From contig NZ_RCYZ01000006.1 in assembly GCF_006439025.1 (NCBI RefSeq), forward strand, positions 62,001-126,000: DNA of 64,000 nt. The letters run 5' to 3'. Made by a program: the position numbers and the translations under genes. Shown here piece by piece: positions 26,508 to 35,342 of the stretch. This DNA is from Hymenobacter nivis (lineage in GTDB: Bacteria > Bacteroidota > Bacteroidia > Cytophagales > Hymenobacteraceae). Position 1 is the stretch's first letter; each line of letters starts with the position of its first letter. Below the pieces are notes generated by a model. The model was not told the origin of the DNA. It worked only from the letters and a program-made list of their open reading frames with translations, and searched no databases.

Positions 26508-27455
26508 GTGTATCTACACCACGTGGCCGCTTACCTGCCGACGGCCGTCGTCACCAACGAGCACTTCACCCGCCTCAACGGGTTGGCTTCCGACTGGATT
26601 ATTGAGCGCACCGGCATCCGGGAGCGCCGCAAGGCGGGCCCCGGCGAAAACGCCAACACCATGGCCGTGGCCGCCACCCAGGCGCTGCTGGCCGAAATCC
26701 CGGCGTTCGACGCGGCCAGCATCGACCTGATTGTGGTGGGCAACTACACCCCGCACGACACCATTTACACCGCCGCCCACGCCGTGCAGCGCGCGCTGAA
26801 CATCAACGAAATCCCAACGGTGACGATTTCCTCGGCCTGCTCGTCGCTGCTGAACGCCGTGGAGGTGGTGGAGGGCTACTTCGCCATGGGCAAGGCCCGC
26901 CGCGCCCTGGTGGTGGTGAGCGAGCACAACACGGCCTACAACAACGAGGCCGACACGATGGCCGGCCACCTGTGGGGCGACGGCGCGGCGGCCCTGCTCA
27001 TCACCAAGGAGCCGCTGGGGCCCCAGCCGGTGCGCATTGCCGAGGTCATCACCGGCGGGGCGGCCCCCGTGGGCAAGGCCGACGAGGCCGTGACGCTGAA
27101 GCCGGTGGAGAAGGGCATTGTGATGCCGTTTGGGCGCGACGTGTTTCAGCAGGCCTGCACCTACATGACGCGCGTGACGCAGACGCTGCTCGACCGCCAC
27201 CACCTCGTGGCCAACGACCTGACGTACCTCATCCCGCACCAAGCCAACTTGCGCATTTCGGTGAACGTGACCAAGCAGCTGGGCCTCGACCCCGAGCGGG
27301 CCGTGAACAACATCCAGCGCTTGGGCAACACGGGCTGCGCCGGCGCTGCCATCGGCCTGGCCGAAATATGGGACACGCTGCGCGCCGGCAACAACGTCAT
27401 CATCACCGTGTTCGGCGGCGGCTACTCGTACGGGGCCATGCTGCTGACGAAGTAA
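26508..27455 (+). CDS. 3-oxoacyl-ACP synthase III (FabH-like)
   Basis: 315 residues from a GTG. Condensing enzyme with the thiolase fold. Catalytic Cys111 lies in ISSACSSLLN, the His in PHQANLR and the Asn in NTGCAG, completing the Cys-His-Asn triad. FabH starts fatty-acid synthesis by condensing acetyl- or branched acyl-CoA with malonyl-ACP. The protein is shorter and more divergent than the housekeeping FabH, so it may be one of several KAS III paralogues. The arfB gene follows after 3 bp, so the two are almost certainly co-transcribed. Confidence 0.85.
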   Translation: MYLHHVAAYLPTAVVTNEHFTRLNGLASDWIIERTGIRERRKAGPGENANTMAVAATQALLAEIPAFDAASIDLIVVGNYTPHDTIYTAAHAVQRALNINEIPTVTISSACSSLLNAVEVVEGYFAMGKARRALVVVSEHNTAYNNEADTMAGHLWGDGAAALLITKEPLGPQPVRIAEVITGGAAPVGKADEAVTLKPVEKGIVMPFGRDVFQQACTYMTRVTQTLLDRHHLVANDLTYLIPHQANLRISVNVTKQLGLDPERAVNNIQRLGNTGCAGAAIGLAEIWDTLRAGNNVIITVFGGGYSYGAMLLTK

Positions 27456-27458
27456 GCC

Positions 27459-27863
27459 ATGCTGCCGCCCGCCGCCGCGTTTCTGCCCGAAATCATTTTT
27501 CAAACCAGCCGCGCCAGTGGCCCGGGCGGCCAAAACGTGAACAAGGTGGAAAGCCGCGTGGAGCTGCGCTGGCACCTACTGGACTCGCAGGTGCTCACCG
27601 ACGAGCAAAAGCAGCTCATCCTGGAGAAGCTGGGGCCCCAGCTCACGGCCGACGGCCTGCTGCTGCTCACCGCCCAGGACGACCGCAGCCAGCTTCGCAA
27701 CAAGGAAATCGTGCTGGCCCGCTTCCACGCGCTGCTGCTCAAAAGCCTGCACCGCCCCAAGCCGCGCCGCGCCACCAAGCCCAGCCGCGGCGCCGTGCGC
27801 AAGCGCCTGGAAGGCAAGAAGATCCAGAGCGACAAAAAAGCCAACCGCCGGAAGTTGGATTAG
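27459..27863 (+). CDS. arfB: alternative ribosome-rescue factor ArfB (peptidyl-tRNA hydrolase)
   Basis: 134 residues. GGQ (23-25) in SGPGGQNVNK is the catalytic loop shared with class I release factors. A basic C-terminal tail (KPRRATKPSRGAVRKRLEGK) fits the ribosomal mRNA channel in ArfB/YaeJ. Length and layout match ArfB, not full RF1/RF2. It frees stalled ribosomes lacking a stop codon. Confidence 0.9.
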   Translation: MLPPAAAFLPEIIFQTSRASGPGGQNVNKVESRVELRWHLLDSQVLTDEQKQLILEKLGPQLTADGLLLLTAQDDRSQLRNKEIVLARFHALLLKSLHRPKPRRATKPSRGAVRKRLEGKKIQSDKKANRRKLD

Positions 27864-27958
27864 TACAGTGCCTTTGATAAGCAGGCTAAGTCGGCTGCGA
27901 TGAACCTATCTGGGGCCCCGGCAACCAGCGCGGGGCCAGTTGGGGCCCCAGCCGGCTC

Positions 27959-28819
27959 TCACTTGGCGACGGCCGTTTTCTGGTTGTGCTGCTGAAGAAA
28001 AGAAGCCACTTCGTGGGCGAACTGGGCCGATTTTAGGGTGGTGTCGTGCGTGCCCGGCACGCGCCGGGCGGTGGCCGCCGGCAGCAGCTGGGCCAGCGCT
28101 TCCGCCGAGCCGCAGTCGTTGTCGGCCGCGCCGGAGATGACCAGCACGGGCACCCGGATTTTGGCTAGGGCCGCGGGGGAGGTGCTGGGCTGGGCCTGCT
28201 GCTGCCAAGCCAGGGCCTGGCGGTCGAGCCCGCGCGTTTGCACAGACTGCAAAAAACCTGCAAATTCCGGGTTCGCTCCCTCGCCGCTCAGCGCTTTATA
28301 GAAGGCAATTCGGCGGGGCCATTGGGGGTCGGTGAAATCCTCCCCCATGCCGCCCAGCACCGCCGCCGTCACGCGCGGGTCCAGCACCAGCAGCCGCGCC
28401 GCGATGATGGAGCCCCGGGAATACCCCACCACCTGGTAGTGCGCGAAGCCCAGGGCCGTGGCCAGCCCCATCACATCGCGGGCTTCGGCGTCGTGCTCGT
28501 AGCCGGCCAGGGCCCCGGGCTTGGCCGAGCGGCCGTTGCCCCGCAGGTCGAGTGCCACTACCTGGCGGCCCTGGGCCAGCAGCTCGGTGCAGAGCGGGGT
28601 GCCCCGCCATCCATCCAAGGTACCGGTGAAGCCGTGCAGCAGCAGCACCGGGGGCCCCTGGCCCTGCACTTCGTAATAAATTTTAAGCCCGTCGAAGGTG
28701 GTGAAGTAGGCACCCGCTGCCGCCTTGGGCGGCGTGGATGGGGCCTGCGCAAAGCCGGGCCGGGCCCCAAAAACCAGGGTCCACAGCCCAATCCAAACGG
28801 CAATTAAAGGGAAGCGCAT
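27959..28819 (-). CDS. secreted alpha/beta hydrolase
   Basis: 286 residues from the ATG at 28819, preceded by an in-frame ATG at 28837. Signal peptide (about 1-25, ending GFAQ). The HGF oxyanion motif, a GYSRGS nucleophile elbow (Ser in the middle) and a late GTHD with catalytic His are all present, typical of the Abhydrolase_1 superfamily. An acidic residue occurs in SGAADNDCG. Substrate unknown; periplasmic location is likely. Confidence 0.8.
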   Translation of the reverse strand: MRFPLIAVWIGLWTLVFGARPGFAQAPSTPPKAAAGAYFTTFDGLKIYYEVQGQGPPVLLLHGFTGTLDGWRGTPLCTELLAQGRQVVALDLRGNGRSAKPGALAGYEHDAEARDVMGLATALGFAHYQVVGYSRGSIIAARLLVLDPRVTAAVLGGMGEDFTDPQWPRRIAFYKALSGEGANPEFAGFLQSVQTRGLDRQALAWQQQAQPSTSPAALAKIRVPVLVISGAADNDCGSAEALAQLLPAATARRVPGTHDTTLKSAQFAHEVASFLQQHNQKTAVAK

Positions 28820-28966
28820 CGCGGAGCGGAAAACCACGCCGGGGCCCTAGTGCCCGCGGCGGGCCGGAAGATAGCGCCGCCCGACGCGGGCACAGCTCTG
28901 CAATTCTTTGTCGCGGCTGGGCGGGAGTAATTCACTCCCTCACCCATCCACCGACGCACTAATTCG

Positions 28967-30349
28967 CTACAGCAGCGTGCCGCGCAGCACCAGCAGCGCC
29001 ACCGAGAAGTAGATGATGAGGCCCGTCACGTCCACCAGCGTGGCCACGAAGGGGGCAGAGGACGTGGCCGGGTCGAGGCCCAGCTTCTTGAGGATGAGCG
29101 GCAGCATGGAGCCTGCCAGCGAGCCCCACAGCACAATGCCCACCAGCGCGAAGCCCACCGTGAGGCCCACCAGCAGCCAGTGGGGCCCGTAAATGGGCGT
29201 AATCATTTGCCAGATGGCGATGCGTCCGAAGCCCACCAAACCCAGCAGCAGGCCCAGCAGCAGGCCCCCCACTAGCTCGCGTTGCAGCACCTGCCACCAG
29301 TCGCGGAGCTTAAACTCGCCCAGGGCCATGGCCCGGATGATGAGCGAGGTGGCCTGCGAGCCCGAGTTGCCGCCCGAGCTGATAATCAAGGGGATGAACT
29401 GCACCAGCACGATGGCCTTTTGCAGCTCGCCCTCGAAAAACTGCATGGCCGAGGCCGTCAGCAATTCGCCCAGGAACAGGACGACCAGCCAGCCGCCGCG
29501 CTTCTGCACCAGCCGCAGCAGGGGCATGGTGAGGTAGGGCTCTTCCAGGGCCTCCGAGCCGCCGAACTTCTGGATGTCCTCGGTGTCTTCCTGCTCGCGG
29601 ATGCTGAGAATGTCGTCGAGCGTGACGATGCCGAGCAAAATGCCCTGGTCGCTCACCACGGGCAGGGCCACCCGGTCGTTGCGCCGAAACGTGTCGATGG
29701 CCTCCTCCTGGTCCTGGCCCACGGCCAGGTGCACAAAGCGCCGGTCCATGATGTCGCGGACCCGCACGGTGGGGGCGGCCAGCAAAATTTCGCGGATGCG
29801 GATGTCGTCCGTCAGCACGCCGTGCGCGTCGGTCACGTACAGCATGTTCAGCGTTTCGGACTGCCCGCCGTGCTTGCGCACGTAGTCGAGTACCTGCTCC
29901 ACGGTCCAGTTCTCGCGGATGGCGATGTAGTCGGGCGTCATCAGGCGGCCCACTGAATACTCAGGGTAGCCGAGCAGCTCCAGCGTCACCTTGCGCTCGG
30001 GCTCCGAAAGGCTCTGAATGAGCTCGGCCACGAAGTTGGCGGGCAGGAACTCTAGCAGGGCCGTGCGGTCGTCGGGCGACATCTCGTTGAGAATGTCGGC
30101 CATCTTGTCCTGGGCCAGGTTGTCGAGGAAGTGCCGCTGCACGTCCAGGTCGAGGTACTCAAATACTTCCGTGGCCAGCTTGAGCGGCAGCAAGCGGAAG
30201 ATGATGAGCTGCTCGCGGTCCTCCTCGTTCTCGATAAGCGTCACCAGCTCGGCGGGCTGGAAGCCCCGAAGGATTTGCTTGAGCTTAAAAAATTCACCCT
30301 CCTGAATCAGGGCTGTGATGGTTTCCACAGATGGCGACAATGGCATCAT
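28967..30349 (-). CDS. mgtE: magnesium transporter MgtE
   Basis: 460 residues. The cytosolic N domain (about 1-130, with LIENEEDREQLIIFRLLPL), two CBS domains (about 135-260; TPDYIAIRENWTV and DRRFVHLAVGQD) and five C-terminal membrane helices match MgtE. The selectivity-region signatures SSGGNSGSQA and the PFVATLVDVTGLIIYF segment are present. Mg2+ channel gated by cytosolic Mg2+ through the CBS domains. Single gene on the minus strand, divergent from the cyanophycinase-like gene. Confidence 0.95.
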   Translation of the reverse strand: MMPLSPSVETITALIQEGEFFKLKQILRGFQPAELVTLIENEEDREQLIIFRLLPLKLATEVFEYLDLDVQRHFLDNLAQDKMADILNEMSPDDRTALLEFLPANFVAELIQSLSEPERKVTLELLGYPEYSVGRLMTPDYIAIRENWTVEQVLDYVRKHGGQSETLNMLYVTDAHGVLTDDIRIREILLAAPTVRVRDIMDRRFVHLAVGQDQEEAIDTFRRNDRVALPVVSDQGILLGIVTLDDILSIREQEDTEDIQKFGGSEALEEPYLTMPLLRLVQKRGGWLVVLFLGELLTASAMQFFEGELQKAIVLVQFIPLIISSGGNSGSQATSLIIRAMALGEFKLRDWWQVLQRELVGGLLLGLLLGLVGFGRIAIWQMITPIYGPHWLLVGLTVGFALVGIVLWGSLAGSMLPLILKKLGLDPATSSAPFVATLVDVTGLIIYFSVALLVLRGTLL

Positions 30350-30515
30350 GGCAGGACGGGTGGTAGTGCTTCGCTAGGCAAGCAGGGTTGATGAAGGGAT
30401 TGCGCCACGAAATTACGCCGAAACCCGCCCCAGGCCGTATGCCCAGCGCGGCCGGGGCTCAAGTATCTGCCCAATACTGCCCATCTTGCCGCCCTTACCG
30501 CTCCCCCGCTGCCCC

Positions 30516-31325
30516 ATGCCCGACCTTTCTGCTGCTCCCCGCGCCACTTTGGCCCTCTACGGCGGCGGGGCCGACGAAGCCCTGGTGGCGCTGCTGGCCG
30601 GCCTGCTGCCCCGCCCCGGGGCCCCCATCGAGGTGCTCACCACGGCCAGCACCGCCAACCCCGCCCGCACCGCCGCCTCCTATGCCCGCTCGTGGGAGGC
30701 CCGCGGCTGCTCCCACGTGGGCCACTTGGAGGTGGACGAAACCCACCCCGCCGACGCGCCGGCCACCCTGGCCCGCCTGCGCCGGGCGGCGCTGGTGTTC
30801 ATCAGCGGTGGCAACCAGGAGCGCCTCACGCACTTTTTGCTGGGCACCGAGTTCCTAGCCATCCTTAAGGAGCGGTGCCGCACCGACGAGGGCTTCGTAC
30901 TGGCCGGCACCAGCGCCGGCGCCGCCGCCCTGGCCGAGTTTATGCTGGTGGAAGGCCGCGGCTGGCGCAGCCTGCTGCCCGGCGGCGTGGGCGTGGCCCC
31001 CGGCCTGGGCCTGCTGCCGGGCGTGGTGCTCGACCAGCACTTTGCCGAGCGCCACCGCTACCCGCGCCTGCTGCACGCCGTGCTGGCCCACCCCGCCTGC
31101 CTGGGCCTGGGCCTGAGCGAAGAAACCGGCCTATTGCTGCGCCCCGGCCAGCCCGCCGAAGTGTTCGGCGACGAAGTAGTGTTTGCCTTCGATGCGGCCG
31201 GGGCCCAGCACATCAGCCTGGTGGGCCCCGGGCCCCGCCAGCCCGTCAGTGGGCACGGCCTCACCACGCACCTGCTGGTAGCGGGCCAGCGGCTCGATTT
31301 GGCCACCCGGCAGGCAGTGGGGTAG
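30516..31325 (+). CDS. cyanophycinase-like S51 peptidase
   Basis: 269 residues from the ATG at 30516. The catalytic Ser133 sits in AGTSAGAAAL and the GGNQERL motif (98-104) forms the second active-site signature, both diagnostic of the cyanophycinase/peptidase E (S51) family. Cyanophycinase cleaves the Asp-Arg polymer cyanophycin. No cphA synthetase gene is present here, so a dipeptidase E-type or scavenging role is possible. Cytosolic; no signal peptide. Confidence 0.8.
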   Translation: MPDLSAAPRATLALYGGGADEALVALLAGLLPRPGAPIEVLTTASTANPARTAASYARSWEARGCSHVGHLEVDETHPADAPATLARLRRAALVFISGGNQERLTHFLLGTEFLAILKERCRTDEGFVLAGTSAGAAALAEFMLVEGRGWRSLLPGGVGVAPGLGLLPGVVLDQHFAERHRYPRLLHAVLAHPACLGLGLSEETGLLLRPGQPAEVFGDEVVFAFDAAGAQHISLVGPGPRQPVSGHGLTTHLLVAGQRLDLATRQAVG

Positions 31326-31351
31326 GGGCCCCAGCCGGGCACGAAACCGGC

Positions 31352-31359
31352 TACCTTTG
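31352..31359 (+). promoter_or_regulatory. -7 element TACCTTTG
   Basis: Exact consensus match, 33 bp before the ATG at 31392. It overlaps the start of a longer in-frame extension, supporting 31392. Confidence 0.6.
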
Positions 31360-31391
31360 CGTTGATGCCGCGAAAAAATACCGTGCCGCTC

Positions 31392-32396
31392 ATGCCAAAT
31401 TTCCGTTGGGGTGCTCCGGTGCTGGCGCTGCTGCTGGCGGTGGCCGGCGCCTGCACCCGCCACCCCATTTCCTTCAATTCGCGCCCCGACGTGGCCCCCG
31501 CCACGATGGCCGGGGCCCCCGACTCGCTTACCCGCACCGCCGATTCGGTGGCCGGCCGGCCGTCGCTCAGCACCGCCCGCCGCGTGGCCATTAGCAAGGC
31601 CGAGGAACGTGCTGCCAAAGACAAAGAGAAGGACGCCCAGCGCAAGCCGACTAAGAAAAAGAAAATTTTCCTGGGCGAGCGCATTAAGCGAGGCTTCGCC
31701 AAGTCGGGCGGCAAGGGCCGCAACCAGTTCATCGAGGTATTCTACTACCTCAAGTACTTCCAGCAGCCTAACGTGCAGGCCCCAGCGCGCTTCTACTACG
31801 ACCCGAAGAAGCACAAAATCTTCAAGGCCGCGGCCGGTGAGCTCGACCCCAGCGTCAAGGTATTGCACGGGCCCTATAAGAAGCTGCAAAACAATAAGGT
31901 GATGGAAACTGGCTTTTATGCCTTGGGCGTGAAGCACTTGCGCTGGGAGCGGTTTGACCGCAACGGCGTGCTGCTAACCAAAATCCATTACGAGATGGGC
32001 TTCCCGCGCGACGCCAACATCACGTACTTTGACGCGGGCCACACCATGCTGAAGGAAGTGGTGCCCTACGTAAACGGCAAGCTGGAGGGCGACTACGCCC
32101 GCTACACCGCCACGGGCCAGCGCGAGTGGTCGGGCCAGTTTGAGAACGGCCGCCGCGTGGGCGTCTGGACCAACTACTGGCCGGTAAAACGCAATTTCCG
32201 CCACTTCGAGTACCAGTACCCCGAGAGCGGCTACGACCCCGAAGTGGAGGAGCCCGAGTTGCTCAAGCAGTTCACCCGCGACGGCCTGGCGGTGTACGAT
32301 AAGGAGAAAAACATCGATAAGCGCGGCGAGCCCGAGCCCGTGGCCCCCGCCGCCCGTCCGGGGCACGTGCTGCCCAAGCGCGCGCAGGGCCGCTAG
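31392..32396 (+). CDS. lipoprotein with MORN/YwqK-like repeats
   Basis: 334 residues from the ATG at 31392. Signal peptide with lipobox (AGAC). A basic segment (KAEERAAKDKEKDAQRKPTKK) links to a domain with repeats of the form G-x-x-x-x-x-W/Y-x-x-x-G, such as GKLEGDYARYTATGQREWSG and GRRVGVWTNYW, typical of MORN-like YwqK-family proteins. Envelope location; function unknown. Confidence 0.65.
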   Translation: MPNFRWGAPVLALLLAVAGACTRHPISFNSRPDVAPATMAGAPDSLTRTADSVAGRPSLSTARRVAISKAEERAAKDKEKDAQRKPTKKKKIFLGERIKRGFAKSGGKGRNQFIEVFYYLKYFQQPNVQAPARFYYDPKKHKIFKAAAGELDPSVKVLHGPYKKLQNNKVMETGFYALGVKHLRWERFDRNGVLLTKIHYEMGFPRDANITYFDAGHTMLKEVVPYVNGKLEGDYARYTATGQREWSGQFENGRRVGVWTNYWPVKRNFRHFEYQYPESGYDPEVEEPELLKQFTRDGLAVYDKEKNIDKRGEPEPVAPAARPGHVLPKRAQGR

Positions 32397-32413
32397 GGCC
32401 CCCAGCCGACCGC

Positions 32414-32773
32414 CTAATAAAAAGCGTCCTCGAACGCCTCGATGAGGAAGCTGCCGCCGTGGCGCAGCGTGAGGGCCAGGATGTCGAAGCGGATGTCGCC
32501 GCGCCAGTCCAGCTCTTCCTGCAAGTGCGTAGCCGCCAGTCGGAACAGCTCTTTTTTGCGGGCCGAAACGAACGTTTCCGGGGCCCCAAACTGGCCGCCG
32601 GAGCGCGTTTTCACTTCCACAAATACCAATAGGGCCGCGCCCTGGCGCAGCACCAAGTCCACCTCGGCGCGGCCGTGGCGGTAGCCGCGGGCCAGCACCT
32701 CGTAGCCGCGGGCAGTGTAGAACTCGGCGGCGGCGGCTTCGCCGGCCTGGCCCAGGGCGTGGGGGGCGTGCAT
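32414..32773 (-). CDS. YraN family (UPF0102) endonuclease-like protein
   Basis: 119 residues. Nuclease-fold signature: Glu37, Asp39 in AEVDLVL and Glu53/Lys55 in VEVKTRSG, the D-(E)xK motif of restriction-endonuclease-like enzymes. YraN is usually encoded near ribosomal or housekeeping genes and its function is unknown. Divergent from lipB. Confidence 0.85.
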   Translation of the reverse strand: MHAPHALGQAGEAAAAEFYTARGYEVLARGYRHGRAEVDLVLRQGAALLVFVEVKTRSGGQFGAPETFVSARKKELFRLAATHLQEELDWRGDIRFDILALTLRHGGSFLIEAFEDAFY

Positions 32774-32838
32774 GGGAGGGCGGGAAAATGCAAAAGCCGG
32801 TTTGCGCCAGGCCGGGGCCCTGGCCCGGCGCCGGTTTG

Positions 32839-32846
32839 TACCTTTG
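32839..32846 (+). promoter_or_regulatory. -7 element TACCTTTG
   Basis: Exact consensus match 87 bp before the lipB ATG. Confidence 0.55.
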
Positions 32847-32933
32847 CTACGGGCAGGCTTTGCGGGCCGGGCGAAGGTAGGGCCGCGTCGCCGGGCCCCA
32901 CAAGCAGCTATTCTTATCGACTTATCCGCACAG

Positions 32934-33686
32934 ATGACTACCGCCCCCGCCGCCCCCGCTTTGCCCGTTGCCGCCGCGCCCCACCGGGCGCTGGCCGTGC
33001 AGCGGCTGGGTTTGGTGCCCTACGCGCCCACTTGGGCCCTGCAAGAGGAGCTGCTGGCGGCCACCGTGGCCATCAAAACCCAGAACCGAGAGGCCGTGGC
33101 CGCCGGCCAGCCCCCGCAGCCCACCCCCAATCACCTGCTGCTCTGCCAGCACCCGCACACCTACACGCTGGGCAAAAGCGGCAAGCCCGAGCACCTGCTG
33201 CTCGATGAGGCGGCGCTGGCGGCCCACGGGGCCACCTACCACCGAATCAACCGGGGCGGCGACATCACCTACCACGGCCCCGGCCAGCTGGTGGGCTACC
33301 CCATCCTCGACCTCGACAACTTCCGGCCCGACATCCACTGGTACCTGCGCACGCTGGAGGAGGCCGTTATCCTGACGCTGGCCGAGTACGGCCTGCGCGC
33401 CGGCCGCATTGCGGGCCTCACCGGCGTGTGGTTGGGCTGGGAGGAAGGGGCCCCCAACCCGCGCAAAATCTGCGCGATGGGCGTGAAGTGCAGCCGCTGG
33501 GTGACCATGCACGGCTTCGCCCTGAACGTGGCCCCCGACTTGGCCTACTTCGGCCACATCGTGCCCTGCGGCATCACCGACAAGGCCGTGACCTCGCTGG
33601 CCCAGGAGCTGGGCCGCCCCGTGGCCGTGGAGGAAGTGCAGGAGCGCCTGCTGCCCCACCTGCGCGCTTTGTTCGACGCCGCCTAA
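32934..33686 (+). CDS. lipB: octanoyltransferase LipB
   Basis: 250 residues from the ATG at 32934. Transfers octanoyl from ACP to lipoyl domains in the first step of lipoate synthesis. Signatures: RGGDITYHGPGQ (107-118), conserved Lys178 in PRKIC, and catalytic Cys212 in VPCG. A proline-rich N-terminal tail precedes the conserved core. Function is confident. No lipA is in the window. Confidence 0.95.
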   Translation: MTTAPAAPALPVAAAPHRALAVQRLGLVPYAPTWALQEELLAATVAIKTQNREAVAAGQPPQPTPNHLLLCQHPHTYTLGKSGKPEHLLLDEAALAAHGATYHRINRGGDITYHGPGQLVGYPILDLDNFRPDIHWYLRTLEEAVILTLAEYGLRAGRIAGLTGVWLGWEEGAPNPRKICAMGVKCSRWVTMHGFALNVAPDLAYFGHIVPCGITDKAVTSLAQELGRPVAVEEVQERLLPHLRALFDAA

Positions 33687-33687
33687 A

Positions 33688-33723
33688 CTAGGGCCCCCGC
33701 GCCGCCCAGCGCCGGGGCCCCTA
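33688..33723 (+). terminator. hairpin after lipB built from GGGCCC sequences
   Basis: A near-symmetric stem of AGGGCCCCC against GGGGCCCCT with a GC-rich loop, followed by AAAAACTATTTTTTA. The T run suggests termination. Confidence 0.5.
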
Positions 33724-33767
33724 AAAACTATTTTTTATCCATTACAATCCGTTAAAACTGCGGCCTC

Positions 33768-34190
33768 GTGAAGCAAGATATTTCCTTTGATCCCGTAGAG
33801 GGCGTGTCGGTGGCCATTGCCCCGGCCGAAGACGGGGCCCTGACGCCCGCCGGCCAGCCCCTGTGGCAGGTGTACCTGCTCAACCACAACGCCTACCCGC
33901 TGCAAAGCGTCATCGTGAATGCCCACGGCTACGGCCAGCAGCCCGACGGCGAAACGGTGCGCACCTCCACGCTGCGCTACCTCTTCGAGGAAGTGCCGCC
34001 CCGCACGGCCGTGCCCGTCGAGCCCCTCGACCCCGCCCTGTTCCACCTCAACAACCAGTACTGGGTGAGCTACTACCGCGGCGCGCAGATTTTCGACAAA
34101 AAGTACATTTTTGTGCCGGATTCCATCGTGGCCGACAATTTTATTTCCATCGCCCTACTCGGCGACCGACTTGGCGTGTTGCACAGCTAG
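33768..34190 (+). CDS. conserved Bacteroidota hypothetical protein
   Basis: 140 residues from a GTG. No signal peptide. It begins MKQDISFDPVEGVSVAI and contains the stretch DPALFHLNNQYWVSYY and DKKYIFVPDSI, a pattern I recall in a conserved uncharacterised Bacteroidota family, some members of which are misnamed as tRNA-synthetase subunits. Nothing here supports that naming. Precedes a lipid-linked sugar transferase gene with a hairpin between. Confidence 0.6.
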   Translation: MKQDISFDPVEGVSVAIAPAEDGALTPAGQPLWQVYLLNHNAYPLQSVIVNAHGYGQQPDGETVRTSTLRYLFEEVPPRTAVPVEPLDPALFHLNNQYWVSYYRGAQIFDKKYIFVPDSIVADNFISIALLGDRLGVLHS

Positions 34191-34200
34191 TTGGCCACGG

Positions 34201-34222
34201 CTGCCGCAAGGCTTTGCGGCAG
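34201..34222 (+). terminator. hairpin terminator
   Basis: CTGCCGCAA and TTGCGGCAG pair around a four-base loop and are followed by a T-rich tract (CCTATTTTT), 10 bp after the stop at 34190. Confidence 0.65.
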
Positions 34223-34245
34223 TTATCCTTTCCTATTTTTACGTT

Positions 34246-35322
34246 ATGAATCCAGTAGCTATTCAATTGGTGCTATCGGCCGGCTGGGCCTTTCTGGTAG
34301 CGTTGTTCGCGGTGCCGTCCATTATCCAGATCGCCCACCTCAAAAACATGCTCGACACGCCCAATGGGCGCACCGTGCACTCGTCGCTCACGCCCCGGCT
34401 GGGCGGCGTGGCGGTATTTGCGGGGTTCATGTCGGCGCTCACCATTTTTGGGCCCCTGCAAAACGGGGTGAAGGAGCTGCTGGCCGGCTGCATTATCCTA
34501 TTCTTCGTGGGTCTGAAAGACGACCTGGTGGGCATGTCGGTGTTCAAAAAGTTTGTGGGCCAGCTGCTGGCCACGGGCATCGTCATGATCATGGCCGACG
34601 TGCGCATCACCAGCTTCCAGGGCATTTTGGGTATCTATACCCTGCCGGTGGGCGTTAGCTACGCCTTCACGTTGGCCGCCATCGTGGGCATCACCAATGC
34701 CATCAACCTCATCGACGGCCTAGACGGCCTCGCCGGCTCCATCGTGCTGATTATCATGGGCACGTTCGGCTTTTACTTTTACCACTACGGCGGCGCATCG
34801 TACAGCAATTACGCCTTCGTGGCCGTGTGCTTGATGGGTGGCATGGTGGGCTTCCTGCGCTACAATTTTCACCGGGCCCCCATTTTCATGGGTGATACCG
34901 GCTCGTTGGTCTGCGGCTTTATTGTGTCGGTGCTGGCCATCCAGTTCATCGAGCTGGGCGGGCAGCCCGGCACGCAGTTGCCGTTTAGTGCCACACCGGC
35001 GGTGGCGCTGGGCATCTTGTTCGTGCCTTTGTTCGATACGCTGCGGGTATTTGTGCTGCGCATGGCGGCCGGCAAGTCGCCCTTCGCCCCTGACCGCAAC
35101 CACATCCACCACCGCTTGCTGGGCATGGGCTTCTCCCAGATCAGCACGGTGCTGCTGCTGGGGGCCCTCAATCTGCTCGTCATCGTGTTCGTTATTCAGT
35201 TCGCCGGCCTCGGCAACCTCGCCCTCATCGGCATCCTGATCGGTTTCTCAGTGCTGCTGAGTGTGTTCATGGGCGTGTACCAGAGCCGGTTGCGCCGCGA
35301 GGTTGTGGCCGCCCAATCGTAG
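34246..35322 (+). CDS. WecA/MraY-family undecaprenyl-phosphate glycosyl-1-phosphate transferase
   Basis: 358 residues, about ten membrane segments. Transfers a sugar-1-phosphate, likely GlcNAc-1-phosphate, to polyprenyl phosphate to start polysaccharide or O-antigen synthesis. Conserved loops: DDLVGM, INLIDGLDGLAGSI (acidic Mg2+ motif), GDTGSL, and HIHHRLLG, a His motif typical of WecA rather than MraY. Family assignment is firm and the exact sugar is inferred. Starts at ATG 34246. Confidence 0.9.
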   Translation: MNPVAIQLVLSAGWAFLVALFAVPSIIQIAHLKNMLDTPNGRTVHSSLTPRLGGVAVFAGFMSALTIFGPLQNGVKELLAGCIILFFVGLKDDLVGMSVFKKFVGQLLATGIVMIMADVRITSFQGILGIYTLPVGVSYAFTLAAIVGITNAINLIDGLDGLAGSIVLIIMGTFGFYFYHYGGASYSNYAFVAVCLMGGMVGFLRYNFHRAPIFMGDTGSLVCGFIVSVLAIQFIELGGQPGTQLPFSATPAVALGILFVPLFDTLRVFVLRMAAGKSPFAPDRNHIHHRLLGMGFSQISTVLLLGALNLLVIVFVIQFAGLGNLALIGILIGFSVLLSVFMGVYQSRLRREVVAAQS

Positions 35323-35342
35323 CCTTACCCTTGGTGCTAGCA

